From: Pseudomonadota bacterium
GTDB lineage: Bacteria > Pseudomonadota > Alphaproteobacteria > Sphingomonadales > Sphingomonadaceae
DNA: 5,595 bases
Direction: 5' to 3'
Assembly: GCA_023458055.1 (NCBI GenBank)
Contig: JAEXAW010000089.1
Location: forward strand, 1 to 5,595
Shown in pieces: positions 1 through 5,595 of this stretch. The notes beneath the pieces were generated by a model. That model searched no databases. It had not been told where the DNA came from and saw only the letters and a list, made by a program, of their open reading frames with translations. The position numbers and the translations under genes are program-made. Positions within the stretch are counted from its first letter, which is position 1. Every line of letters begins with the position of its first letter.

Positions 1-1
1 C

Positions 2-60
2 GCAAAATCCATTTTGTTTTAACAAATTTTGTAAATTCGTCAAAACAAAAATGGTTTTGC
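2..60. repeat. Large imperfect inverted repeat (hairpin)
   Basis: Bases 2-29 pair with 33-60, closing on a TGT loop at 30-32. Counting by hand gives about 25 pairs: 2-7 with 55-60, 9-15 with 48-54, 16-20 with 42-46, 22-23 with 39-40, and 25-29 with 33-37. The interruptions are single-base bulges at T8 and A47 and two mismatches. The arms are A/T-rich and capped by GC at the base, so the RNA hairpin could form from either strand. It may be the terminator of a gene left of the window, or part of a dispersed intergenic repeat. Nothing in this window distinguishes the two. Confidence 0.55.
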
Positions 61-390
61 TAATATTGGTGATAATTGAAAATTTTTTCCTTCAATTTCC
101 CGCACTTCGCAAAGCCGCGGGCCGTTATATGCAATGCTGCGAGGGTGGTTTACTTAACAATCAAAATTTTTCAAAATATCTTTTCTGAATATTTTTACAT
201 TCCCATCCCAAAATTTATTCTTTTTTCCAGCACCTTTTTTCCAACGCGCATTAGCACATTTGCAAAATTTTTCCTTGCTGAATCCGTCCTCTATTTTGCA
301 AAAGAGCTAATTTTCCCCACCATAAAACAACTGTAAGGTAGCTCATCAAAATTTCAATGTTATTTCACCATTCTATAAAACTATTTTTTT
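61..390. other. Intergenic region with no supported gene
   Basis: Apart from the GC-rich hairpin at 99-121, I see no gene here on either strand. An 86-codon open frame beginning with TTG at 76 is rich in Phe, Ile and Lys, as expected from chance reading of T/A-rich DNA. It has no ribosome-binding context and no recognisable motif. An AATTTTTTCCTT-like string occurs near 81-92 and again near 265-275, which may be a degenerate repeat or just low complexity. Confidence 0.5.
99..121. repeat. GC-rich hairpin in an AT-rich intergenic region
   Basis: CCCGC (99-103) pairs with GCGGG (117-121), and inside it CTT (105-107) pairs with AAG (112-114) around a CGCA loop. It is followed directly by CCGTTATATGC. 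From memory, similar GCGGGCCGTTAT-like blocks recur between accessory genes in Bacteroidota genomes, but I cannot verify this here. The GC content stands out sharply from the flanks. It is not a clean integron attC site: the GTTRRRY core is not matched by GTTATAT. Confidence 0.35.
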
Positions 391-398
391 TATATTCG
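391..398 (+). promoter_or_regulatory. Candidate Bacteroidota -7 promoter box
   Basis: TATATTCG matches the Bacteroidota -7 consensus TAnnTTTG at all fixed positions but one (C for the third T). It lies 22 bases before the first ATG of the cassette, after a T-rich run. No clear TTTG/TTG -33 element is visible at the usual distance upstream, so the site is weakly supported. If real, it would drive the whole PAAR-effector-lipoprotein operon, since no other plausible promoter lies between those genes. Confidence 0.3.
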
Positions 399-420
399 TA
401 GGAAACAAAAACACAAAACA

Positions 421-909
421 ATGTCAAATTCCGAGCATGATGATAAACATTTCGTTATCCAAAAAGGAAAAGCGATATGTGACAAAGGAACAAAGTTTCC
501 TAATTTTAAAGTAACAAGTCATAAAAAACATTATTGGAACGATGCTAACGGTGAGGACGATTACCTTGCTGTAACAGAAGATGATGTAATGTTCAATCCT
601 CCTGCAATGCCCTTTGGAAATTGTTCTGTAAAAAACGGAAACCCATGTACATTTGCTCCATCTGGAAAATGGACAAAAACCTACGATAAAGTAAAAGTAA
701 TGGACAAAAGCTGTCTTACAGAAATATCAGAACTCATGTGTGCAACTGGAGGAAAAATCACTGTAATGAAGCACGGACAAACTGCTGAAATTTCCAAAAC
801 AAATGTGAGAAATGCTGACTCCCGTTTAATGAATATGATTAATCCTTTTATGGATTTTGAAAAATTCAAGAGCGATATCGAAAAACAAGATTTAGGCGAT
901 TTTAAATAG
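421..909 (+). CDS. PAAR-like (DUF4280-type) spike-tip protein
   Basis: This 162-residue protein looks like a member of the PAAR-like DUF4280 family. Such proteins are thought to cap the VgrG-type spike of contractile injection systems and help carry effectors. The family signature is visible near residues 98-120: a Cys at 98, then SELMCATGGKITVMKHGQ with Cys107 and the double Gly. Upstream are an early Cys20, a hydrophobic NPPAMPFGNC stretch (Cys68) and a further Cys76. Five Cys in a small, Gly-containing, beta-rich protein suits a metal- or disulfide-stabilised tip. There is no signal peptide or membrane segment, so it is cytoplasmic before loading. The C-terminal 30 residues are charged and less conserved in feel. 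The ATG at 421 gives the family-like N-terminus; an AGGA lies 17 bases upstream, too far for a classic Shine-Dalgarno, as is usual in Bacteroidota. The next gene begins 9 bases after its stop, implying co-translation with its probable cargo. Confidence 0.8.
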   Translation: MSNSEHDDKHFVIQKGKAICDKGTKFPNFKVTSHKKHYWNDANGEDDYLAVTEDDVMFNPPAMPFGNCSVKNGNPCTFAPSGKWTKTYDKVKVMDKSCLTEISELMCATGGKITVMKHGQTAEISKTNVRNADSRLMNMINPFMDFEKFKSDIEKQDLGDFK

Positions 910-918
910 AAGAAGATT

Positions 919-3900
919 ATGGCAAAGAAAGGTATCGCACAAATCACGGGCTCAAAAGTCCTAAAACTCGGAGAAGTTGGTCATTATCATGTTTCCAAAA
1001 TATACAGACAGGAAGATGATAATAAAGTTCCTCATGCAAAATGGAAATTGTATGTAAAAGAAAATAATAATTGGAGAGAGCTAAAACAAGTTGCAGGAAC
1101 ACCACCAAAAATAGGGAGTGAAACAACCATTACAATAACCAATCAAAAGCTTCTGGGTAGGGAATTGCTTTTAGAAGCCTATTTATATGAACCCGAAAAA
1201 TCCTCTCCGCCAGGTTTAATCATTAAAGTTGAAGAAGGCAAGAAAAAAATTGAAAGAGTTGATTTATTTCGTGCAGATGACTCTCCTATTTCTAAAGGTG
1301 ATATTCTGAAATATGGACAAAGCATTATTTTGAAGGTAATCACAGTCAATATGCCCAATGAAAAAGTAGAAATCACTTTATATGAAGATGATGAAAACGG
1401 AGAAGGGCACAACTCAAATAATGAGAAAAACAAAGTTGATTCCGTTGAAAAACGTTTGGATGGAGATGGATTTGCAATGCACACTTTCAAACTTCCGATA
1501 GATTTTCAGAGAATTGCAAACGCTTACATGGATGGTTCACAAGATAAATTTCATGAATACTACATCAATGTAAAATCCGCAACAGATAGCAAAGCAAGTA
1601 GTAATGTTAATCTTCCCAATCCTGAATATGAATTTCCTGAACAAGAAATAGAGGAAGTAGTCATTTCTGTAAAAGCTAAAGAAGTGGGTATGGATCCATT
1701 GCCAGAAACAGGAAGAACTGTAAGTGTTGTAAAGAAATTACCAGATGTTGAAAATATTATTGATGCCTATTTTGCAAAAAAAGAATACACAAAACAAACA
1801 GGTGAAGAAGCAGGAACATTTGAATACAAATTTGCAGGGAACGGAAATAAAACAGAAAATGAGACCCAAAAAGAAAATATTGCTAAAGCTATTTTGGGCA
1901 AACCCAATGTTGTTGCATTAAAAGATAAAAAACAATACACCACCGTTGAAGCCATTAAAGCATCTTTAACAGCAGACGTTTATAATAAAGACCAAAAAAT
2001 CACCTTCAAAACATTTAAACTAGGTGAAGATTTCAAAAGAGTAAACAGTGCTCCATTGGAAGAAAAATTGTATTTGGTGGCTACTGCTTCTATGTTGGAA
2101 GGAAAAGAAATAACCCTTTCTATCAAAGAAAAAGACGGTATCATTAAAGGAAGTGCAGGAGCAATTTTGCCCGTATTAGAAATTACGGAAGAGCAAATGG
2201 AACAAAAAACAACTTCTGGAGAAGTACAAGGAACTGAAAAAACCGATTTTAAAGGAACGGTCCAAGATGGCATTGTGAAAATACCAATACAACTCCGGCC
2301 AAAATCTGATGATGACCTTAAGCAATGGAAAGAGAAACTGGCAAAAGGTAAGCAAGACGGAAACTATACATATACTTTTGCGAGCCAAACCTCTTTACCC
2401 AACGGTAGTGGAGATGAGAAAAAAAGGGTGGCACGAGCTATTTTAGGCAATGCCATTGGTGGCAAAAAAGGAAACCCAAAAATTGAAGCTGGGAAAACAA
2501 CTTTTGCAGCTGACATAGAAAAAGCATTGGTAAAAGAAGTTTATCTTGCAGGGCAAACCATAACTTTCCCACTCTACAAAAAGGAAACAGAACTTCTTTA
2601 TCTACAAGCAAAAGCCCAAGGTGAAAAACTACACGATAAAGAGTTTTTAAAACAAGAGGGTGCGTATTTCCAGATTGGTGGAGGAAAATGCCAAAGATGT
2701 ACAGAAAAAATAACTCTCCAGCAAGTTGAGGAATTATTTGGTGTATTATCTTCTCATAAATCATTTAGACAAGAAATTGTTGATTATTTAAATAAATATA
2801 TTTTCGAATCAGGGAAAGATATACATATTAATACGTGTTTACGTAAAGCCCATTTTTTTGCTCAAGTAGGAGCAGAAACATTAGGAATAAATCCTGATTG
2901 GATGGTAGAAACTGATAAATTCAGGTATTCTGCATCACGTTGCTTAGGAATTTTTAATGACAGAGCAAAAAGATTAAATGGACGAGGATTATTAGAAACA
3001 TATTGTAATGATAATCCTCAAAAAAGATTATTAAATTACATGTATGCTCATGAAAATGGATTTGGGAATGGAAATGGAAACGAAGCAAGTGGAGATGGTT
3101 ATTTATTTAGAGGAAGAGGGTTAAAACAACTAACAGGAAGAGGAAATTATAAAGCTGCATCTGAAACTTTAAAAGAGATATTTCCTAGCGAATATATAGA
3201 TTTAGAAGCTAATCCGGAAAAAGTAAAAGAAGCTAAATATGCTGTATTATCTGCAATTGCTTTTTGGGAAAAACACGAAATTTGGAAAACAGCAGATACA
3301 TTAACTTTATCAAATAATGAAAATATTAAAAAAATTAGAGCATTAGTAAATCCTGGATTGGCGGGGTGGACTGATGCAAAAAAATATTTTGAGAAAGGCT
3401 TAATTGTATTTAAAGTTAATGATTGTCAGCCTGTAGAATCTGATGATAATTCAACATGGCATGATCCAATTGATTACTCGCAAAGAACATATTATAATTC
3501 TTCTGGAACTCACAAAGAACAAAATGGAGCATTTGGACCAGTTAGATTATACCCTGATGGTAGACAAAAAAATCATCAAGGTCTAGATATTTTTGCTGAT
3601 ATCAATTCTCCTTGTAAAGCTTGTTTAAAGGGTACTATAGTAAGTTATCAAAATGAAGGAGCGAAAGGATACGGTAATGTACTAGTTTTAGAAGTAGATG
3701 GGGATGATTTAAGAAATGCAAAAAGAGACTATTCACATGAATTTTTATTGGAAAGAGAGAAAGGAGATGGTTTCGATATAAACGCTAGTAAATTCTATTT
3801 ACGATATGCTCATTTAAAATCTGCTGTAAAAACTAGTGGTGAAGTAGATGCAGGTGTTGTAATCTGCTATACTGGAGATACAGGAAATGCCAAAGGAGTT

Positions 3901-4047
3901 CCAAATCCACATTTACATTTTGAAGTTGCAATGAAACCAACAGGTAATGGAACAGGTCTAACAAATCGCTATAATCCAGCATATTTTGTAAGATTGAAAC
4001 CTATAAAAAAAAACGAACAAGATATTGTAAAAAACAAAAGATCATAA
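919..4047 (+). CDS. Modular effector with GH19 lysozyme/chitinase-like and M23 metallopeptidase domains
   Basis: This 1042-residue protein has no signal peptide or membrane segment. Residues 1-110 and about 112-235 look like two beta-rich Ig-like modules, followed by a linker. A module at about 295-369 is repeated at about 477-553. A CxxC (Cys591, Cys594) leads into a GH19-type domain (about 598-835): KAHFFAQVGAET places the first catalytic Glu at 653, and GNEASGDGYLFRGRGLKQLTGRGNY places the second at Glu722. The M23 domain (about 850-1030) has every expected zinc/catalytic residue: NHQGLD (His886, Asp890), YAHL (His965) and HLHFE (His998, His1000). Known families imply cleavage of peptidoglycan glycan strands (GH19 lysozyme-type; chitin is the alternative) and of cross-link peptides (M23). 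The PAAR-like gene upstream and lipoproteins downstream suggest an antibacterial injected effector; this role is inferred. A purine-rich AGAAGAAG just upstream supports the ATG at 919. GC content drops markedly from about position 2700. Confidence 0.85.
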   Translation: MAKKGIAQITGSKVLKLGEVGHYHVSKIYRQEDDNKVPHAKWKLYVKENNNWRELKQVAGTPPKIGSETTITITNQKLLGRELLLEAYLYEPEKSSPPGLIIKVEEGKKKIERVDLFRADDSPISKGDILKYGQSIILKVITVNMPNEKVEITLYEDDENGEGHNSNNEKNKVDSVEKRLDGDGFAMHTFKLPIDFQRIANAYMDGSQDKFHEYYINVKSATDSKASSNVNLPNPEYEFPEQEIEEVVISVKAKEVGMDPLPETGRTVSVVKKLPDVENIIDAYFAKKEYTKQTGEEAGTFEYKFAGNGNKTENETQKENIAKAILGKPNVVALKDKKQYTTVEAIKASLTADVYNKDQKITFKTFKLGEDFKRVNSAPLEEKLYLVATASMLEGKEITLSIKEKDGIIKGSAGAILPVLEITEEQMEQKTTSGEVQGTEKTDFKGTVQDGIVKIPIQLRPKSDDDLKQWKEKLAKGKQDGNYTYTFASQTSLPNGSGDEKKRVARAILGNAIGGKKGNPKIEAGKTTFAADIEKALVKEVYLAGQTITFPLYKKETELLYLQAKAQGEKLHDKEFLKQEGAYFQIGGGKCQRCTEKITLQQVEELFGVLSSHKSFRQEIVDYLNKYIFESGKDIHINTCLRKAHFFAQVGAETLGINPDWMVETDKFRYSASRCLGIFNDRAKRLNGRGLLETYCNDNPQKRLLNYMYAHENGFGNGNGNEASGDGYLFRGRGLKQLTGRGNYKAASETLKEIFPSEYIDLEANPEKVKEAKYAVLSAIAFWEKHEIWKTADTLTLSNNENIKKIRALVNPGLAGWTDAKKYFEKGLIVFKVNDCQPVESDDNSTWHDPIDYSQRTYYNSSGTHKEQNGAFGPVRLYPDGRQKNHQGLDIFADINSPCKACLKGTIVSYQNEGAKGYGNVLVLEVDGDDLRNAKRDYSHEFLLEREKGDGFDINASKFYLRYAHLKSAVKTSGEVDAGVVICYTGDTGNAKGVPNPHLHFEVAMKPTGNGTGLTNRYNPAYFVRLKPIKKNEQDIVKNKRS
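1801..2025 (+). repeat. Internal protein module, copy 1 (residues ~295-369)
   Basis: This is the first copy of a diverged module inside the large effector. Shared landmarks with copy 2, in order, are: G-x3-G-x-[FY]-x-Y-x-F-A, then A-[KR]-A-I-L-G, then V-Y-x2-[DG]-Q-x-I-T-F. After it comes a KLYLVATA strand and a Lys-rich stretch, matching LLYLQAKA after copy 2, so the true unit may extend to about residue 405. It probably belongs to the delivery/spacer half rather than the catalytic half. I do not recognise it as a named domain. Confidence 0.6.
2347..2577 (+). repeat. Internal protein module, copy 2 (residues ~477-553)
   Basis: This is the second copy of the module, aligned by eye to residues 295-369. 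GNYTYTFA, ARAILG and VYLAGQTITF correspond to GTFEYKFA, AKAILG and VYNKDQKITF. It is followed by LLYLQAKAQGEKLHDKEF and then the CxxC at residues 591-594 that opens the GH19 part. Copy 2 therefore sits immediately before the toxin domains. At the DNA level the copies are clearly diverged, so the duplication is old. Confidence 0.6.
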
Positions 4048-4057
4048 ACAACAACAT

Positions 4058-4702
4058 ATGCTTAAAACACTTTATAGAATAGTATTTATATTACCATTTT
4101 TGATAAGTTGCAAATACAGCAACCAATCAGCAAAAGAGCATGACAAAGTGTCTGTATCAAATAATCAACAAGTATCAAAACCTGAGAATATAAAACCTCA
4201 AGTTACTATTGAGACTGATTTTAATATAATAAATCCTTTCAAGTATATTGAAAATGACAGTAAGTATATTAACGATGATACTCAATTAATTATTAAAACA
4301 GATAATAGTTTTATGCTGACAAAAAAAGACTTTGTTATTGATGACATTGATTTATCAGATTCAAATTATGAGGGTCCAGGATATAATATATTTTCATTTA
4401 AATCCAAATCATATTCTCAATTTGAAATTATTATCATTGAAGCAACAGCAGATATTGGTACAGATTGGTATTACATAATCATATTAAACAATGAAAATTT
4501 AATAGATAAGTTTTATATAAAAGAACCAAGAGCAAATTCTGAAAATACGAGTATTGGAGATTTTATAAAAATCTCCATGAAAAATGATATACTTAATATC
4601 AAGTTTAGAAAAGATAAAATTGCCAAATATTCTGAAAAAGTAAATAATTTAAAAAGTGATTCTCAGTATTATTTCCTAACAAAACAAATAGGAAATAAAT
4701 AA
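4058..4702 (+). CDS. Putative lipoprotein, candidate immunity protein 1
   Basis: This 214-residue protein has a lipoprotein signal: a short Lys/Arg-containing start, a hydrophobic core and the lipobox LISC with the lipidated Cys at residue 18. The residues after Cys (KYSNQS) are not acidic, so the typical Bacteroidota surface-export signal is not evident; a periplasm-facing anchor is likely. The mature part starts with a polar linker to about residue 50, then a mixed alpha/beta-looking domain with strands such as FEIIIIEA and WYYIIIL. I do not recognise a family. It starts 10 bases after the effector stop, without a Shine-Dalgarno (an A-rich leader instead), and is about 22% GC in 4501-4680. 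A lipoprotein next to a peptidoglycan-hydrolase effector is a natural candidate for an immunity protein protecting the producer's own periplasm. This is inference from position and compartment only; an accessory or unrelated lipoprotein remains possible. Confidence 0.7.
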   Translation: MLKTLYRIVFILPFLISCKYSNQSAKEHDKVSVSNNQQVSKPENIKPQVTIETDFNIINPFKYIENDSKYINDDTQLIIKTDNSFMLTKKDFVIDDIDLSDSNYEGPGYNIFSFKSKSYSQFEIIIIEATADIGTDWYYIIILNNENLIDKFYIKEPRANSENTSIGDFIKISMKNDILNIKFRKDKIAKYSEKVNNLKSDSQYYFLTKQIGNK

Positions 4703-4706
4703 TAAA

Positions 4707-5489
4707 ATGAATAAAATACTGATAATAATTATTATTCTTCTTTCTTTTTCATGTAAAAAGAATGTTGATTTAGAAAAAAAACTAAATAATTTAGATTTAC
4801 ATAGTTTAAACCAAAATAATACAAAAATCTATGATAATTGTGAAGAAATAATTTCTGACATTATTAAATCTAGCAATGCAAATGCTATTAAGAATTTTAA
4901 AAATTTGAAAGTTAGGATAGAAAGTCAAAATAGCGAAAAAATTGTCATTGAATTATATGTTACAAATGATATATCAGAAAATCCGAATATAAAAAAGATG
5001 AGCAATCAAACTATTGGTTGGCTAGAGTTTTTTCCTTCTAGTAAAAAATTACAGGATATAACAAATGACCCCGAAAATCCAATGATTTTAGAGTATAATA
5101 AGTCAATTTTAGAAAATGTAGATATTAACAATTTGTGTAAAATAAACACAATAGACATATCTAAAGCTCCTTTAAAAAATGATGTAAAATGCTATGAAAA
5201 GAATGATGAAAAAAATTATATATTCTCAAAAATATGTAGTTATACTGAGTTGAAAAATAGGGAATATTTATATAAACAGATAATTGAAAAATATGAGCCA
5301 AAAGATTTATTAAAAAATCTTCCAAAAAAAGACACAACATATTCTACTCCTAATGTTTTAAAAATTGAATATTCTATTAAACCAGATACAATAAAAATTC
5401 GTCAATTTTTTGATGGTGGGGAAACTTATTACTTAATTTATTTAAAAAATAACAAAAGTACCATAGAAGAAAGATCCTTGCCAGATTAA
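4707..5489 (+). CDS. Putative lipoprotein, candidate immunity protein 2
   Basis: This 260-residue protein begins MNKILIIIIILLSFSCKK: a long Ile/Leu core and the lipobox SFSC, with the lipidated Cys at residue 16. KK follows it, so no acidic surface-export motif is present. The mature part is Lys/Asn-rich with a predicted-looking helical start (about 20-65), a beta strand series near 68-86 (VRIESQNSEKIVIELYV), and a C-terminal KIEYSIKPDTIKIRQFFDGGETYYLIYL stretch. Four further Cys (45, 144, 162, 177) could form disulfides in the periplasm. It has no recognised family and no visible similarity to the preceding lipoprotein. Only 4 bases separate it from that gene, so the two are surely cotranscribed and probably translationally coupled. 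Position suggests a second immunity protein for the two-domain effector, but a role as partner of the first lipoprotein or as an orphan from an earlier cassette fits equally well. Confidence 0.7.
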   Translation: MNKILIIIIILLSFSCKKNVDLEKKLNNLDLHSLNQNNTKIYDNCEEIISDIIKSSNANAIKNFKNLKVRIESQNSEKIVIELYVTNDISENPNIKKMSNQTIGWLEFFPSSKKLQDITNDPENPMILEYNKSILENVDINNLCKINTIDISKAPLKNDVKCYEKNDEKNYIFSKICSYTELKNREYLYKQIIEKYEPKDLLKNLPKKDTTYSTPNVLKIEYSIKPDTIKIRQFFDGGETYYLIYLKNNKSTIEERSLPD

Positions 5490-5554
5490 ACACTTTTTTC
5501 GAAAAACTTCAATGATTTAAAATCTCACAGATTAACTCTAAAAACCAAATGATT
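5490..5554 (+). other. Short intergenic gap with a 12-base palindrome
   Basis: This gap separates the last lipoprotein gene from the next gene. It contains a perfect palindrome, TTTTTCGAAAAA (5495-5506). With no loop and only A/T arms around CG, it would make a poor intrinsic terminator, and no T-tract follows it. No clear TAnnTTTG box is visible before the next start. Whether transcription reads through into the following gene cannot be decided from sequence. Confidence 0.3.
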
Positions 5555-5595
5555 ATGCCATCAACATCCGAAGTAGGACACGCTAAAAATGTAGC
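5555..5595 (+). CDS. Start of an uncharacterised Bacteroidota protein (truncated by window end)
   Basis: An open frame starts with MPSTSEVGHAKNVA and runs off the right edge. This N-terminus resembles, from memory, an uncharacterised Bacteroidota family whose members begin M-P-x-T-S-E-x-G-H-A-K-N-V-A, often found in accessory regions. I do not know its function. An in-frame ATG also lies at 5549 (M-I-M-P...); I chose 5555 because the family-like sequence begins there. Only 13 complete codons are visible, so the call rests on this recall and on the frame being open. It could be a fifth gene of the cassette or the start of a neighbouring unit. Confidence 0.5.
   Translation, partial: MPSTSEVGHAKNV

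Noticed and set aside
118..140. Integron attC recombination site
   Set aside because: The hairpin and CCGTTATATGC look suggestive, but GTTATAT does not fit the GTTRRRY core, no matching RYYYAAC partner is arranged around it, and no integrase is in view.
76..336. 86-codon open frame on the + strand starting with TTG
   Set aside because: The product is Phe/Ile/Lys-rich as expected from chance T/A-rich DNA, there is no ATG start or ribosome-binding context, it overlaps the GC-rich hairpin, and no motif is recognisable.
1..420. CRISPR array, tRNA or riboswitch in the upstream region
   Set aside because: No regularly spaced direct repeats, no cloverleaf with a T-loop GTTCRA-type sequence, and no recognisable aptamer core were seen.
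681..2764. Several 60-108 codon open frames on the - strand opposite the PAAR-like and effector genes
   Set aside because: They lie wholly or almost wholly antisense to strongly supported genes, have Phe/Leu/Ser-rich shadow compositions, and show no recognisable domains or start context.
2700..4047. Separate gene fused by frameshift or assembly error
   Set aside because: Despite the GC shift, the reading frame is continuous, domain order is sensible, and both catalytic domains are complete, so a modular single gene is the simpler reading.
5495..5506. Rho-independent terminator after the last lipoprotein gene
   Set aside because: TTTTTCGAAAAA is a loopless A/T palindrome with no following T-tract, too weak to call as a terminator.

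Overview
The window looks like Bacteroidota DNA, most likely Flavobacteriia (a Chryseobacterium/Flavobacterium-like genome). It is AT-rich, has almost no Shine-Dalgarno sequences, carries a plausible TAnnTTTG-type promoter box, and its lipoproteins and accessory proteins resemble those of that group. All complete genes lie on the + strand and form one tight cassette, with gaps of 9, 10 and 4 bases between them.

Layout: (1) Positions 1-420 hold no convincing gene. They contain a large imperfect hairpin at 2-60, a GC-rich hairpin at 99-121, and a candidate promoter just before the first gene. (2) Positions 421-909 encode a small PAAR-like (DUF4280-type) spike-tip protein. (3) Positions 919-4047 encode a 1042-residue multidomain protein. 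It has N-terminal beta-rich/Ig-like modules, an internally duplicated module, a CxxC knot, a GH19 chitinase/lysozyme-like domain, and a C-terminal M23 metallopeptidase domain with all zinc ligands present. (4) Positions 4058-4702 and 4707-5489 encode two unrelated-looking, very AT-rich lipoproteins. (5) After a 65-base gap, a further gene starts at 5555 and runs off the window; its first residues resemble an uncharacterised Bacteroidota family.

Interpretation: this reads as a contractile-injection cassette, most probably for the Bacteroidota type VI secretion system (T6SS subtype iii). The PAAR-like tip would carry the large protein on the spike. The protein has no Sec signal yet ends in two peptidoglycan-cleaving domains, one for the glycan strands and one for the peptides. 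The two lipoproteins are the natural candidates for periplasmic immunity proteins. Base composition falls inside the large gene, from about 40% GC in 2401-2580 to about 28% in 3181-3360 and about 22% in the first lipoprotein gene (4501-4680). That is the pattern expected when a variable toxin-immunity tail is exchanged behind a conserved delivery head. The catalytic assignments rest on visible motifs; the secretion route and the immunity role are inferences from context.
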